A DNA stretch of 64,000 nt from Limnephilus marmoratus (GCA_917880885.1 OU862908.1:56999819-57063818), one strand, 5' to 3'; shown: positions 11,983 to 23,942, counted from the stretch's first letter. The notes: a model not told the origin generated them from the letters alone. Numbers and translations are program-made.

Positions 11983-12508
11983 TCTATATATCTTCTATAT
12001 ACATAAAAATGAATCGCCAAAATGTATGTACCCGCATAACTTCCGAACGACTGCACCAATTTGGATAATTCTTTTATTTTTGTGTTCGTTATTGTCAGGA
12101 CAAGGATTGTATAAAACTACTGGTGAGCTATGGCATTATGAAATTTATATAAAAATATTGCAATAGGTGGCACGCGAGCTGTTTGAAAACTGAATGTACC
12201 GTGAATGAATGTATGAAATGCTGAAGGGAGGAGGGGGAGGGAAACTCGGATAGGGGGTTCGCGGGAGGAAGGGAGGGAATCCCGGGAGGGGGGAAGGGAA
12301 CTCGTGAGGAGGGTTCGCGGGACGGGAGAAGAGGGGAGTGGAGTGGGTATAGGGAAGGTGGAGGATGCGGAATGGGAACGTGAGAGGGGAAGGGGATGCG
12401 GGAGAAGAAGGGGAAGCGGAAGGCGAACGGGACGAATGGGAAAGGACACGCAGGGAGAAACAATTTCTTTATTAAATGGCATAGCAACGCATGCCGGGTA
12501 CCAGCTAT
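11983..12508 (+). mobile_element. Helitron-like element with purine-rich core
   Basis: The sequence opens TCTATATATCTTCTATATAC and continues 'gaatcgccaaaatgtatg' and 'acgactgcaccaatttgg', a 5' region I associate with small insect Helitrons. It closes 'gcatgccgggtaccagcta' before T, so the expected CTRR end is degenerate. Between them, 12222-12440 is a strongly purine-biased G/A tract that is open in several frames by composition alone; those frames are not genes. Confidence 0.55.
12222..12440 (+). repeat. Purine-rich (G/A) low-complexity tract
   Basis: More than 200 bases dominated by G and A on the plus strand ('gggaggaagggaggg' type), inside the Helitron-like element. Such tracts can form triplex DNA in principle. 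The overlapping frames of about 120 codons on the opposite strand are proline/serine-rich artefacts of this composition. Confidence 0.8.
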
Positions 12509-12509
12509 A

Positions 12510-12955
12510 AATAATAATAATTGTTTATATTGTTGATCTTTGAGTACTTCTTTATGAATTTTAAATAATTTTGAAATTTTGACGTTGTCACTTAGATAAT
12601 ATTTAGATTTGTGTGAAGGTTACTAGGGTTCAAAACTTAAATAATTAAATTCTCGGAAATAGTTCTTATTGGTTATAGAACCACGCACATAGCAACTTGC
12701 GGACAGTTAGGTGGCTACCTAAGTACCAAGGTATTATATTTTGTTAGTTAGTATACATGTATTACGCATACTGTTACATATTATACATACACGGCTTGTA
12801 TCTCATTCATTTATGTATCAGTCTTTCAGAGAAAACCAAACGCTGTTGCTGTAATAAAGTGAAATAAATTCAAAGCAATTCCAAGTTTTAGAGTTCATTG
12901 AACCGGCGTTACAGACACAGAGACACACAACTCAAATTAGTATTTTTAATAAGGC
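12510..12955. other. Spacer, no supported gene
   Basis: A/T-rich DNA between the Helitron-like element and a SINE. A possible LINE or gene tail 'ctgtaataaagtgaaataaa' lies near 12849, but I see no associated coding sequence. Confidence 0.4.
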
Positions 12956-12956
12956 G

Positions 12957-13290
12957 GTGGCTTCCGTGGTTGTGTGGTTACGATCATTGGTAAGAATCCG
13001 GATGTCGCGGGTTCAAATCCCGGCGAGCACAAGTAAAATTAATTTAATTAATTTTTGTTACCTCACAATTTATTAATTTAAATCATATAATAGCGGTAGA
13101 TACTTTCGGTATCGCCCTGGTGAAAGACCACCATTCAGAATCGAAACATTATTTGAAATTGCTTCTGCCGTGTTTGGTGACTAAATCTGAATAGCCAGGT
13201 ACCTACTTTCCCACCTTGCTTTTCCCCATCTCTTCTCCACAGCATACCCCGATTAGGGATGTCGTAGAAAGTCTCATTGGAAGCTTTTAA
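12957..13290 (+). mobile_element. tRNA-headed SINE (family with 'gaccaccattcagaatcg'), copy 1
   Basis: The head (12957-13031) is tRNA-like, with 'ccgtggttgtgtggttacg' as a degenerate A box and 'cgggttcaaatcccggc' as a strong B box. The body carries 'gaaagaccaccattcagaat', 'aatagccaggtacc' and 'acagcataccccgattagggatg'. The body recurs at 29742-30090 (also with a head), 50640-50858 (-), 57960-58113 and 61486-61640. The Pol III-type head and shared body support a SINE; whether any copy is transcribed cannot be seen. Confidence 0.7.
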
Positions 13291-13780
13291 TGTTACGCAA
13301 AAAAGGCAAAAAAACGTACGTTCCTTAACACAACAATGCTGTGGCTCTTTCTTACACACTAAATCACAGTGATAAACTATGGGACAACCACTTCACGTAT
13401 GTCTGCTTCCTTCCACAGGAAAAAAGTAATCATTTTTTTTCGTAAGAAGCAATTACTTTGTGGTTAGACATTATATTATAAAGAATAAAACAAACACTTT
13501 GTATTTAACCACGAATTTATTATTTACATATCTACCGGTTTCGCTTCGACCAAGCTTCCTCAGGATAAAATAATAACTGATTAAACAATTAATAACTGAT
13601 AAAATAATAAGTTGTTTTATTTTTTATAAGTAATCATTTTGTTGCATCTCCCTCACTCGTATATAAATGAAATGCCGTGTTCCTTTGCCGTCGCCGTGCC
13701 GTTGCTACGGGAACTATACAAGGGGCCAAGCTCCAGACGGTTAGGAGTAATTGGGACTCTTGAGCGGGGCTCCCATATTT
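13290..13780. other. Spacer with SINE-like debris
   Basis: No gene. A phrase near 13730-13770 ('ctccagacggttaggag', 'gggactcttgagcgggg') resembles the 3' end of the tRNA-headed SINE family, so it may be a second truncated copy. The rest is A/T-rich. Confidence 0.4.
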
Positions 13781-14177
13781 TTAAAAATATTTTCATGTAG
13801 GTAGATAGGTACACTTACCCTGATGTATGGCAGTGAGGCATGGAACTGGCGGAGGAAGGATGAAAGTGGACTGAATGCTGTAGAAATGAGATCCCTGAGG
13901 CGTATTTGTGGTTAAAAATATTTTCATGTAGGTAGATAGGTACACTTACCCTGATGTATGGCAGTGAGGCATGGAACTGGCGGAGGAAGGATGAAAGTGG
14001 ACTGAATGCTGTAGAAATGAGATCCCTGAGGCGTATTTGTGGTTAAAAATATTTTCACGTAGGTAGATAGGTACACTTACCCTGATGTATGGCAGTGAGG
14101 CATGGAACTGGCGGAGGAAGGATGAAAGTAGACCGAATGCTGTAGAAATGAGATCCCTGAGGCGTATTTGTGGTTAA
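13781..14177 (+). repeat. 131-bp unit repeated three times in a LINE tail
   Basis: Three head-to-tail copies of a 131-base unit, each starting at 'aaaaatatttt' and ending 'cgtatttgtggtta'. Each unit contains a reverse-transcriptase C-terminal segment reading 'LMYGSEAWNWRRKDE' and 'LNAVEMRSLRRICG'. Copies 1 and 2 appear identical; copy 3 has a few changes ('cacgtagg', 'agaccgaatg'). Because 131 is not a multiple of three, the array cannot encode a repeated protein segment in one frame. Confidence 0.9.
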
Positions 14178-14520
14178 ACCATATACGATCGCGTGAAAAG
14201 CGTGAAGATCCGCAAATAATGCAAGGCTGATGTAAGCGTAATGAGTAAGATTAAGAAAATAACGCTCAGATGGTTTGGGCATGTAGTAGGTACGAATGAA
14301 CGAGGAAAGGAGTGTAATGAGAATATATGACGCAAATGTGAATGGCAGAAGAAATGGGGGACGCCCGAGGAAGACATGGTACGACCAAGTAATCGGATAT
14401 TTGAGTCGGGTCATGTCAAGAGTCAGAATAATAGAAGAGCATGCATAAAACGATGTATGAATGTGAACGAGGCAAGGAGCGTGTGCCAAGACCGAGTTGT
14501 TTGGCGGTCCGTCCTCTCTG
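14178..14520 (+). pseudogene. Non-LTR retrotransposon C-terminal remnant
   Basis: Continuation of the retrotransposon tail beyond the 131-bp array. Conceptual reading gives 'YDRVKSVKIRK', a stop, then 'ITLRWFGHVVGTNERG', the conserved 'LRWFGHV' block near the end of many insect LINE ORFs, and further on a frameshifted 'GRPRKTW'-like block. The reading frame is broken by stops and shifts, so this is a decayed fragment. It ends in a 'gccaacccctgcg' phrase. Confidence 0.7.
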
Positions 14521-15448
14521 CCAACCCCTGCGAAGAAACGGCGTGATGGTTAGTTAGTTACCTAAATAATACCTACGTACCTATTTGAATGTCCTGGTGT
14601 CTTCTGTGGGTATTTAATTACAAGTTGTTAAAAAATAATTCAAATTTGTCAATTACGAAATGCTTACAATTATCGTCAATACGTAGATACCCATTATTAG
14701 GCACCATAGAGTCGCGAGTAGAGTCAATCTCGCAATCTATCTCGCCGTAATTCATCAAATTACATACTTAGTTGTACTCCGAATTGACTTTGAGACGAGA
14801 ATTGCTGGTTATGGAGGAGGATGGAGATCTCTAATCCCAGTGATTAGGCAAGACCGCTGGTCCGTGGTCTGTCTGATATAATTAACTATGTAATTATTAC
14901 CTATGGTGTCGTTTGAAGCTAGTGATGCACATTCGAAACATTTCGAATAGAAATATTCGAAATTACACCCGGTAACCGCAAACCGCTGGCGGTTTCGATA
15001 ATTAATTTTGTTTCAATATTCACTCCATAATCATCATCGGTTTATTTATGATCATTGTGGAAGACGACAGCAATTTTAATGTGGTAAATATTCTCCTAAC
15101 CGCAGCACTTTTATTAGGCAGATTTAGGATATTGCACTACATTTCGACTTAGTAATACAAGAAACAAGTAATTACATTTGAATAGATGGGAAAAGGTGCA
15201 TTAAAATTACATTTTTATTCAATCACAGTTTAAATTTCTCGTTAAAAACTATCCTTTTGCCGCCATTTTGAAATTTTTTTATTGAAAATTTGCGTACGTT
15301 TCGTTTCAATCTAAATACAAATAATTATTTAATTAACACAAACTAAGAAATTAATAATGTGCTTGTAAATAGTCGCAGTCGGTTCTATTACTCGGTCTCT
15401 ACGTCTAAAATGTCCACATATTAAAAGTGTTCATTTCTCCTTCCACAG
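14521..15448. other. Upstream or intronic DNA of the transporter gene
   Basis: A/T-rich DNA with no exon that I can recognise. Because the exon at 15449 opens in mid-protein, this stretch is probably intron of the SLC17-like gene. The acceptor 'ctccttccacag' closes it. Confidence 0.5.
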
Positions 15449-18400
15449 AATGGGCTGTTGTCTTCCCTGCCATACCTGGGCAAATATTTCTTCGCACTGG
15501 CTACCTCCCTAATGGCCGACTATTTGCAGAGATCTGGTAGACTGTCCACCACTGCCACAAGGAAGATCTTCACCACCTTTGGTAATTAATTATTCATCAA
15601 TGTTTTTTTACATTAGCTCCACACTAAAAACTAGAAGAGTAATACCTAGTTCATTTGACCACATGTATTTTTTTAAACATTTGAATATCAGAGATGGTTC
15701 CAAGAAAACTTCTCTCCCTTTATTACTATTATTGTTATTAATTAGTTATATTTTCCTCCAGCGATCGGCACACCCTCCTTGTTAATGGTGGCGCAAGTGT
15801 TCCTGGGCTATGACCGAGTCTGGTCCGTGGCCATCTTCACCATCGCTCTCACTATCAACGGGGCCGTCACCGCTGGGTACCTTGGGAATGGACTGGACAT
15901 CGCACCAAACTATTCCGGTATGCACTAAATACACTCATTATTTTTAACTGTAACTTTTTTTATATCTATCACTAATCCAATAGACTCTGTGATAAGTAAT
16001 CACAATGTCTTATTCAAGATATCACATGGCAGAACAGATATTCTAGCACAGCATGACAAGTGAAATGGTGCTATTATTGAATGAAATTTCTAAAATAGTA
16101 GATAATATTCTTAATTAGGTAATTTAATTATTCTTTAAATACCTTAAAACTTTTTTATATCTTCCCAAATACACAAAATGTTAAAATAAGAAATCTTGTA
16201 CTGTAAACATAGATATATGAATATTATCATATGTCTATGACTGTAAATAATAATAACAATAAATAATTTGAATTTTTTTCAGGCACTATCTTTGGAATGG
16301 CAAATACTTTGTCTTCTCTTGGCGGATTCCTCTCTACGTATATGGTTGGAACCCTTACGTACAATAACGTAAGTCATTTTTACCTTTTATTTTAAATGGC
16401 GTTAAACTCATCGAAAGTTATGGTAAATTTATTTCTAAATCACAGGAGTGTTTTTTGCCACATTTTGGCAAATTTGCCAACATTCTCGAGAGTTCGCTGG
16501 CCAAAATGTGGCCAAATCGAAGAGTTACTTTAAAACATTTATTGGAATTATTTCAAAAATTCTCACGCGTTGTATCGATTAATCACAAAGATAATTTTTT
16601 AGAAGTTTCACTTTGTAACTAGAGATGTCTCGCATTTCTTCTCAATTATTTATTATTAACATTTCGCAAACCAATTACTTACTGAAATATAATTTTTTAT
16701 AAATCATTGACCTTGGGTTTACATATTAAAAAATGCAAGTTCGAATTAAAATTTATATCTGTGAATAAACGGTTAAATATAGGTGCATTTAATAGCTCTC
16801 TAACACTATTAAAATTAGTTTATAATTAGTTTATATAGGATACCTACCAACTGGCATGACAAGAACAATAATAACTCCCATTCTCAAATCAAAATCGTTG
16901 GACTCTACCTCCCAGGGTAGCTACAGACCGATTTCAATTGCCACCACCATCGCACGATTATTCGAACGTCTACTACTAAACCAGATCGGTCCCAGCTTGG
17001 AAACTAAGGACAACCAAATGGGCTTCAAACAGCAAATGTCTACCGATACTGCTATATTTACTGTGAAAAGAACCCTGGAATACTACAGGAATAAAAAGAC
17101 CACCACGTATGCATGTTTTCTAGATCTGAGCAAGGCCTTCGACAGGGTTTCTCACCCTCTACTATGGGATAAACTCAGGGAAAGAGGCATATCACCGGCG
17201 GTGATACATATCCTCGACTTGTGGCATAGACAGCAGGAGAACTTAGTAAGGTGGAAAGATGGACTCTCCGAACCTTTCCTCCTGAAGAGCGGCGTTAGAC
17301 AGGGAGGATGCATGTCCCCGATATTGTTCAACCTGTACATGGACGAACTCACCGATAGGCTAAACAATGCAGGGGTAGGCTGCCAAATTGGAGGACAGTT
17401 TCTGAACAATATCAGTTATGCGGACGACATGGTATTGATGGCACCATCTATAAGGGGCCTACGTATTCTTTTAAAGATCTGCGAAGAGTTTGCTGAAGAA
17501 ACAAACATGCAATACAACCCCACTAAAACGGCTCTACTGGTCGTAAGATATGGACAAGGACCAAAAAATATTCCTCCAGCTACCCTGAATGGTGTGAACC
17601 TGCAGGTGACTGAAGGAACTAAATACCTTGGACACATAATCACCAGTAATCTGATGGATGATGACGACATCGATAGGCAAAGAAGAGCTCTCAGTGTAAA
17701 AGCAAACATGCTCAGTAGAAGATTCCGCCTTTGCAGTACTGCTGTAAAAAGGACGCTCTTCCTTTCCTTCTGCGCAACACTGTATACGTCTGAACTCTGG
17801 GCAAACTACAAGAAGAGTAGTATAGAAAGACTTCGGGTTCAGTATAACAACGCCTTCCGCATAATGTTTGGTCTCCCCAGATATTGCAGCGCTTCCCGGA
17901 TGCTCACGGAGGGGCGAGTTCCTGGCTTTGCAGCCCTTATTAGATCCAGGGTGGCAGGAATGAGGGAAAGGATAACCAGCTCTGGAAACATCCTCGTCAT
18001 GGAAGCCCGCCTCAGTCCATCATCCAGTATTGATGCACACTGGAGAAAAATACTGGCTCCTTACGTGCTCACAGAATCCTGAAAGCTTAATATTATTATT
18101 TCTTTTGTTTTCCTTTTACTACTATTAGCTTATTATCTTTTTTTTTTTGTTTCGTGTACATTCATATCCACCTTCTTTTTCTTTTTTTTCCTTTCAAATA
18201 CTTTATACTTTGTACATGTATGTTTATATTATACCCTTATGGAATGTGTGGGATTGCACTCTCCTCCCCACATACTGGAATAAACACTTATTTATTTATT
18301 TATTTATATTATGTCACCATGAAAAAGAAAGAAAAAAGGTGGCGGGAAATTTCCAAACCGAAAGCATAAAAATTCCCAAAAGTTCGACATTAAAATTTAT

Positions 18401-19074
18401 TATGTAGCGAAACTCTCCAGCAGTTATGTTTCTTTCGAAAATTATTATTTCCATACCTTTTGACATCTTTTAACTTTGTCGAAATTTGCACCAGAATCCA
18501 ACTTCTTACCAAGAAACAGTTCTTGTAGTGTGTAGTTCTTGTATATTCCTTTCTGTGAACGAGCTCCAAAGATCTTCAAAAATGTGTAGGTACTTTTAAA
18601 GAAGTTAATCTTCTTGCCAGGAAGTGAATTTAATCGCAATACGAAATATTTATGTGTGAATATGGTATATTTATGGTTTAATTATGTATAAGAATAATTA
18701 AGTGGACAAACTTTTGAAAGCCATTGGAATTGTTTTGTAAATGATTGCTGGTTTATTCATATCCAAAATTTTCTTTACTAAACCAGGAAAGCAAGAAAAT
18801 GTCCTGGTATTTTGATACGTTTGGTACTACTCAAGGTTCAAGATGATATGAAACATTTTAAATTTATGAATGTCTGTTTCAGCAAACCTACGGCCAGTGG
18901 CAAATCGTGTTCTGGATCCTGGCAGGAACTTACTTCTGTGGAGCCGTCTCCTTCCTCCTGTTTGGCTCCGGAAAGTTGCAATCTTGGAACAGCGGTAACG
19001 CCGTGGAGGAAGTAAAGAGGGACAACACTCTGGAGGAACAAATGCCACTCAACGAGAAGATTACCTCGGCCTGA
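15449..19074 (+). CDS. SLC17-type membrane transporter (sialin / phosphate cotransporter-like), last four exons
   Basis: Four exons: 15449-15581, 15762-15917, 16283-16368 and 18883-19074, all with AG acceptors and GT donors, joined in frame. They encode about 188 residues at the C-terminal end of a major-facilitator protein. 'NGLLSSLPYLGKY' opens the seventh to eighth helix region as in SLC17 proteins, and 'IAPNYSGTIFGMANTLSS' is a hallmark of that family. 'YGQWQIVFWILAG' begins the last helix, followed by an acidic cytoplasmic tail ending 'NEKITSA'. SLC17 proteins move organic anions or phosphate using proton or sodium gradients in plasma or lysosomal membranes; the substrate here is unknown. 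The N-terminal half is missing from the window, so its upstream exons lie beyond it or in sequence I did not recognise. The first downstream AATAAA I noticed is 20769-20774. Confidence 0.9.
16840..18310 (+). mobile_element. 5'-truncated non-LTR retrotransposon inside a transporter intron
   Basis: Inserted in the third visible intron of the SLC17-like gene, in the same orientation as the gene. It begins just upstream of the reverse transcriptase domain and ends in a (ttta)n run (about 18289-18308) after 'gaataaacac', a common 3' end for elements copied by target-primed reverse transcription. There is no endonuclease domain or ORF1, so the copy is 5'-truncated and cannot move by itself. Exact left border is uncertain; no target duplication was identified. 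Confidence 0.8.
16856..18082 (+). pseudogene. Reverse transcriptase ORF of the intronic LINE
   Basis: An uninterrupted frame of 408 codons. It carries 'SYRPISI' (RT block 2), 'CFLDLSKAFDRVSHPLL' with the first catalytic Asp (block A), 'SGVRQGGCMSPILFNLYMD' (block B) and 'ISYADDMVLMAP' with the YADD catalytic pair (block C). The thumb 'GTKYLGHIITSNL' and a C-terminal region ending 'LAPYVLTES' follow. The catalytic residues are intact, but the N-terminal endonuclease is missing. It resembles the CR1/Rex1-like side of the jockey group; the clade is not settled. The intact frame suggests recent insertion. Confidence 0.85.
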
Positions 19075-22000
19075 ACACATTCCTATTCAAGGATCTCTGC
19101 AGCTTCTTTCCACACAAATGTTAAACTAAGTTCACCGATGTGTAAAAAAATCACAAACATTATTCTTTATAACTCAACAGTCTTTTGATTGATTGAATGC
19201 CAAAATTTCCTAAGCTTTCGAAGAAAGCTGAACAGGAGTTATTGAGAAGTAATACATAGTAAGACTGTTTCATTCATGATGTAACTAAAGCGATGGTTAA
19301 ATCCTATGGTCATTCACACAAAACACAGGTTAAACATTCCAAACCGTTAAAATTTAAGGATTAAATGGAGCGGGGTTAAAATTTGGGGTTTTGGCAATAT
19401 TGCCATTGTTTTAGTTATACCACGGATGAAATAACTAAGTCTGATTATGCAGAAGTGATGCAATCCATGACATTACAAATTCTAAATTCAAGCTGATTGC
19501 CATCAAAATAATCAATGAATTTTCGATAACTATTTTACTAACAATTTAGCCTCTGTTCATTGATTACGATAGGGATATGTTCCAAGACGCTTGAAGTATT
19601 TCAAAATATTTGCCATTTAACAGTAATTTTCGTGATATATTATAAATAATTTCATTTTGTCATAACTATTCATATTACCATCACATATTTGTCAAGTACC
19701 ATCGTGAGCGTAATCCTTACTTTATTAGTCATGTTCTTCATTTATATATTATTTTACACCAGATATTCAATTAGTTTACAAGTTATGTTCACTATGTGAA
19801 ACACACGGGCTTTAATTTATAATGAATACAGTTATTACATAATTCTTTTTTACTGTGGATTTCCTTCCCGCAAAGCAAATAATAGATTCAAAACTTAATC
19901 AAGAAGAGTAAAAAAAAAACTTTTTTTGGAATGCCACAGGGATCAATCTTTAGTCCTGTGGAATTTAGTTTGAATTTAATAGTAATTAGTATCATAAGCA
20001 CATTGGTGAATTTCAATTAAACTGTTTTTAATTAGAAAGTTGCGAGTTATTATTTGCTTGGGTGAATTGGTTAATAATTCAGGGAAGGATTGACTAATAT
20101 CTGTGATTGTTTATGAATTTTAATATATATTATATAAATATGTGATTTGGAGATGTATTCTCTACTTTCGACATAAAAATCTTATTATTATATGTATTGA
20201 AACTCGAGAAACCAGACTTGATTACTTTTTGTCGTGACTTTAACAATTATTAAGGCATGCTGGATTTAAGATTAAAATGAATTAATCTTTTGAATTTATC
20301 ATAGTTTTAATGCTTTAAATTTCTTTAAAGTTCGCAATGCTTTAAATCAATATTAGGCAGGGCCTGTTTGAGAAAATGGACCAACCTAAATGAACTAATA
20401 CTAATAGTTCTCCATCACAGTATTGTTGCTTTTGAGAAACACATTGGTGAAGAATTTCTTTATGATTTTTCTAGTTAAACTAGCTTCCGTACTAATCAAA
20501 GGAACAAACCATTGAAAATAATATTTTCTTTTCACTACTTATGAAAATGACGAATAATGGCCCTGTTAGTGCTTTAAGATGTCATTTTGATTATTATTAT
20601 TATTATTTATAATCTACTTATCTATGTTATTTATACAGTATTTCTAATTTTATTTATATGGATAACATACATACTTATACGAAATTAATTTTTAAACCTG
20701 GGAGTTTAAAATTGACAATTGATCCTATCAATACTCAAATTTATAGAATATTGTGCAAAAATAGCTCAAATAAAAAAGGAAACTACAAAAACAGACAATG
20801 ATTTCGCACACAAAAAAGCGATTTTCAGCATTTTTGGTGGTTACTTTTGTCTATGAGATTTTATAATGCAAACCAATGTATGATGTAGATATTGTACTTA
20901 CTCGAAAAGGATCTAAATTTAGGCAAGTAAATCCTTTTTAAACATAAAATCAACGTATGTGAAATCAGACTAACAAAAAAAAAAAAACATTTTGCACACA
21001 TATTTTTCAAAAGATGCTACTTGCAATATTGTGTCGTATTTTATGAAATTAGTCATAAGAGTAATGACAAGTTCATTGTTACTTTTAAGAATGCCTGTAG
21101 ATTAAAGTACACAATTTTTTTTTATAACTTATGTAAAATCTATTTCTTTGTAAGTATAGTACACGCCAAACTTGATAAAATCCATTCTCGCGCAGCTATA
21201 TGACTTTACAATGACCGTAAGGGAAAAAGAAAGATGCATAAAACATATATGCGACAGAGAAAGGCGTCGGCAGGGAGGAATGCCGCTTTGCTGACCTTAA
21301 ATTGTCATCATCATTCTCTATTAAAGTTTGGGGTGTACTACACAAGTGCAGTAAAAAAGAAGTTAAAAATATGTATTATCAAATACCTCCTACTTAACTT
21401 CTTCGGAACCTTTTGTTTCTATTATCTGTGAATGGAAAAACAGTTTTATGCAGTGGGGTGGTACCACCTGCCTGGGCAAGTTGGGCAGCCAATAGTTCCT
21501 GGGTTTAAAGGGATTACAAATGCACTAAAATATTAAAAGATACAAAAAATATTCATCTTTTACGCCCTCTTTAATTTTGTTTTGTTTTTTATGGCTAACT
21601 GAATCAATTCTTATTATTTGGTTAGTTTCAGAGTTCTAAATCATTTATACAAACAAAAATTAATAATTTTGTGTCCATCTTCAAAGTCCTCGCAAATTAC
21701 ATTTTGCATGTTTAACAAGTATGTGTTTATTTAAGCTTAGTGTTTTAACAGTATTGTACTTTTTATTTAATTTTTAAGATTATTTTAGCGCATTAAGTTT
21801 ATGTTAATTGTTTCACAGTGAAGATAGACATTGAAAATCATTGAGGAAGCTTTCAATATATACATTATTTCTACAAAATCAAAAAATTAAGACCCTGTTG
21901 CCATTAGTGTTTAGATGTAAAAGAACGAATTCTTCAGCACGCAATCAAAAAAGATTTTTACATTTTCACAAATAATGACAAACAATTTTATACAATAAAA

Positions 22001-22530
22001 CGATTTGATTCATTGTCAAATAAAAAAAACCCAATAAAATTAACATTAAAAAACAAATATACAGTTTTAGAGCAAGGAAAAGAGTATTAACTTTATTGAT
22101 TTAATATACCTAGGTATCATATCAAAAAATAACAAAAATTCTGTCAATTATTTTCCGATGAAACCAAAAAATTTACTGATATAATTTTTGAAAATATGTA
22201 GTGCGTTTACTGCGAAAGAATCATTTTGAAAAGACCTGTATTTTTGTATTTTTGATATCAGCAGAAAATAGAAATACGAATTAGAAATGTAATTTAAATG
22301 TCCTAGGAATTGCATGTTAGTTTATTAATTAAGTTTCGATGTTGATCATCAATGTGAACTTTAATAATATTACTTAAGTTGTTCCTTAGTTATTTAATTA
22401 TATACTTAGATAAATGTAAAATGTATCGCTGAATACTATTTGAAAATAAATTATTATTTTTAAAGTACATTTCCTTTTAATTTCAAATTTATCATTTCCC
22501 ATGTTTGTACATTCTAGTTATAAGTCAACC
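19075..22530. other. 3' flank of the transporter gene, AT-rich
   Basis: About 3.5 kb downstream of the transporter stop codon. The first part is presumably 3' UTR. Further on the sequence is A/T-rich, with short attn runs near 20590-20610 and no supported gene. Several AATAAA sites occur (for example 20769), so the true poly(A) site cannot be fixed by eye. Confidence 0.45.
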
Positions 22531-22534
22531 GGTC

Positions 22535-22625
22535 AGTGGCGGAGTTGGTATTGCATAGATGAGTTGGTATGGGTCCTACCCAGGCATCGTGAGTTCAATT
22601 CCTCAGCTAGCAAGTTCTCTACCAC
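22535..22625 (+). repeat. tRNA-like SINE head or degenerate tRNA
   Basis: A short segment with a tRNA-like layout: 'gtggcggagttggta' resembles an A box and 'gtgagttcaattcctcagc' a B box. Arms pair poorly and no clear anticodon loop is seen, so a SINE remnant is more likely than a functional tRNA. Confidence 0.4.
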
Positions 22626-22747
22626 GACACAAAAAAAAATTCCGCTTATTGTGATGGTAGTAGATTTTTAAATTATTGTCAGATTATTCGTAACCCGGAA
22701 TGTTTGTCTTTCTTTTTAAATACAATAAAACTCAAAAATGGTAAGAA

Positions 22748-23088
22748 CAGCCGAGCGATTCTCTATCTTTTGTGATATCGAGATAGATCTCGGGCGAGAT
22801 CTCCTGTCAGATTTGTGTGATTTTCTTGGTGAGACATCTATCTCGATCGAAAATTGTCAGATTTTTGTGATTTTTCTTTGGCTGTTAAATGAATAAATTA
22901 TCATGAATACTTGCAGGAATTCATGTTTAAAACAACCTAAACTAAAAGACGTGACAGCTCAAAGCTGAAATTCTGACATGGGCCCATAGAAAAAGCAAAT
23001 AACAGCCAAAGAAAATCACACAAATCTGACAGGAGATCTCGCCCGAGATCTATCTCGATCTCACAAAAGAAAGAGAATCACTCGGCAG
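22748..23088. mobile_element. CAGCCGAG-type palindromic MITE, copy 1
   Basis: An element of about 341 bases whose ends are long inverted repeats. The left end reads 'cagccgagcgattctc..tatcttttgtgat' and continues 'gggcgagatctcctgtcag'. The right end is its complement, finishing 'agagaatcactcggcag'. The arms extend for roughly 100 bases with gaps. No reading frame. Related copies: 23301-23481, 28661-28955 and 38493-38766. Target duplications are not evident. Confidence 0.75.
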
Positions 23089-23300
23089 GAGAGAATCTAC
23101 TTGAAGGATAAGTTACGTAGATACGGGGCTGATGAGATTGGTCAATTGATAAAGAAGTATGGTCAATCTGACCTTAAATTACAAATATAGAACTGTGTTT
23201 GAGGACTGATGCAAAATTTTTGCCATGCGCCATTTGAAACTATTTTCATAACCTGCTTGTTTTTTGTAAAATGATGTTTTCGTAAATTGCACTATCTTAC

Positions 23301-23481
23301 CAGCCGAGCGATTCCTTATCTTTTGTGGGATTGGATAACGGATGTTATCTCCTGTCAGATTTGTAATTGTCACATATTTTAGTTTGGATCGATTTAAACA
23401 CAAATTCCTGCAAGTACGCATAATTATGTACTCATTTAATGTACTTTGTACATAGAAAAAGCAAATAATGCAAATCGGCAG
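23301..23481. mobile_element. CAGCCGAG-type MITE, internally shortened copy 2
   Basis: Begins 'cagccgagcgattcct', includes 'ctcctgtcagatttgt', 'catattttagtttggatcg' and 'cacaaattcctgcaagta', and ends near 'aaatcggcag'. The right arm is largely missing. It lies about 210 bases downstream of copy 1. Confidence 0.6.
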
Positions 23482-23528
23482 AAAATGTGTTTATATATTT
23501 ATAAAAATAGTAGGTACATGATCTGCAA

Positions 23529-23942
23529 TTTTTTTCTTTAGCTTCACACAGAAGGCCCTAGGGAAAAAATCCCTCAAGGCCTATGTCTTTTTTTGAGATG
23601 CTATGCGGGTCTTTTAGGGAAAGGAAGTTCTGGGAAGGAAAAAGGTATGAGGGATGTGTAGGAATCTGGAGGTCAAAATGTTCAGGACTTCAATCCATCC
23701 CTCCCACTGCGGCGCAAGGCGATGAGTCCGGCTGTCGGCTAAAGGTTTCTCCCAACCAATCTCTCTCAATCCAGCCCGCCACGCATTAGGTGGGCAAAGG
23801 CATCCACCACCAAGACCATGACAAACCCCACCCCATGATCCTGGACGCACCTGCTAAGTCAACAAACGTAGCGAACCACTCGGGGTGACCTATGGCAGGG
23901 GTGTCAGTTATCCAATAAATGGTTCCCAGGGCGGCGGAACCC
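23529..23942 (-). repeat. A-tailed dispersed repeat, minus orientation
   Basis: Inverted copy of the family seen at 1771 and 7539. The T-rich end at 23529 corresponds to the A-tail, and 'ggttcccagggcggcgg' at the right corresponds to the 5' end. Small frames crossing it on both strands are not genes. Confidence 0.65.

Noticed and set aside
12117..12510. Overlapping frames of about 120, 119 and 68 codons on both strands
   Set aside because: They lie across a purine-rich low-complexity tract; open frames follow from composition (Pro/Ser/Leu or Arg/Gly runs) and no family motif is present.
12957..13031. Functional tRNA gene
   Set aside because: The B box is strong, but the A box is degenerate and the segment heads a SINE body shared with other loci.
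14055..14489. 144-codon minus-strand frame
   Set aside because: It is antisense to a recognised reverse transcriptase remnant and has no motif of its own.
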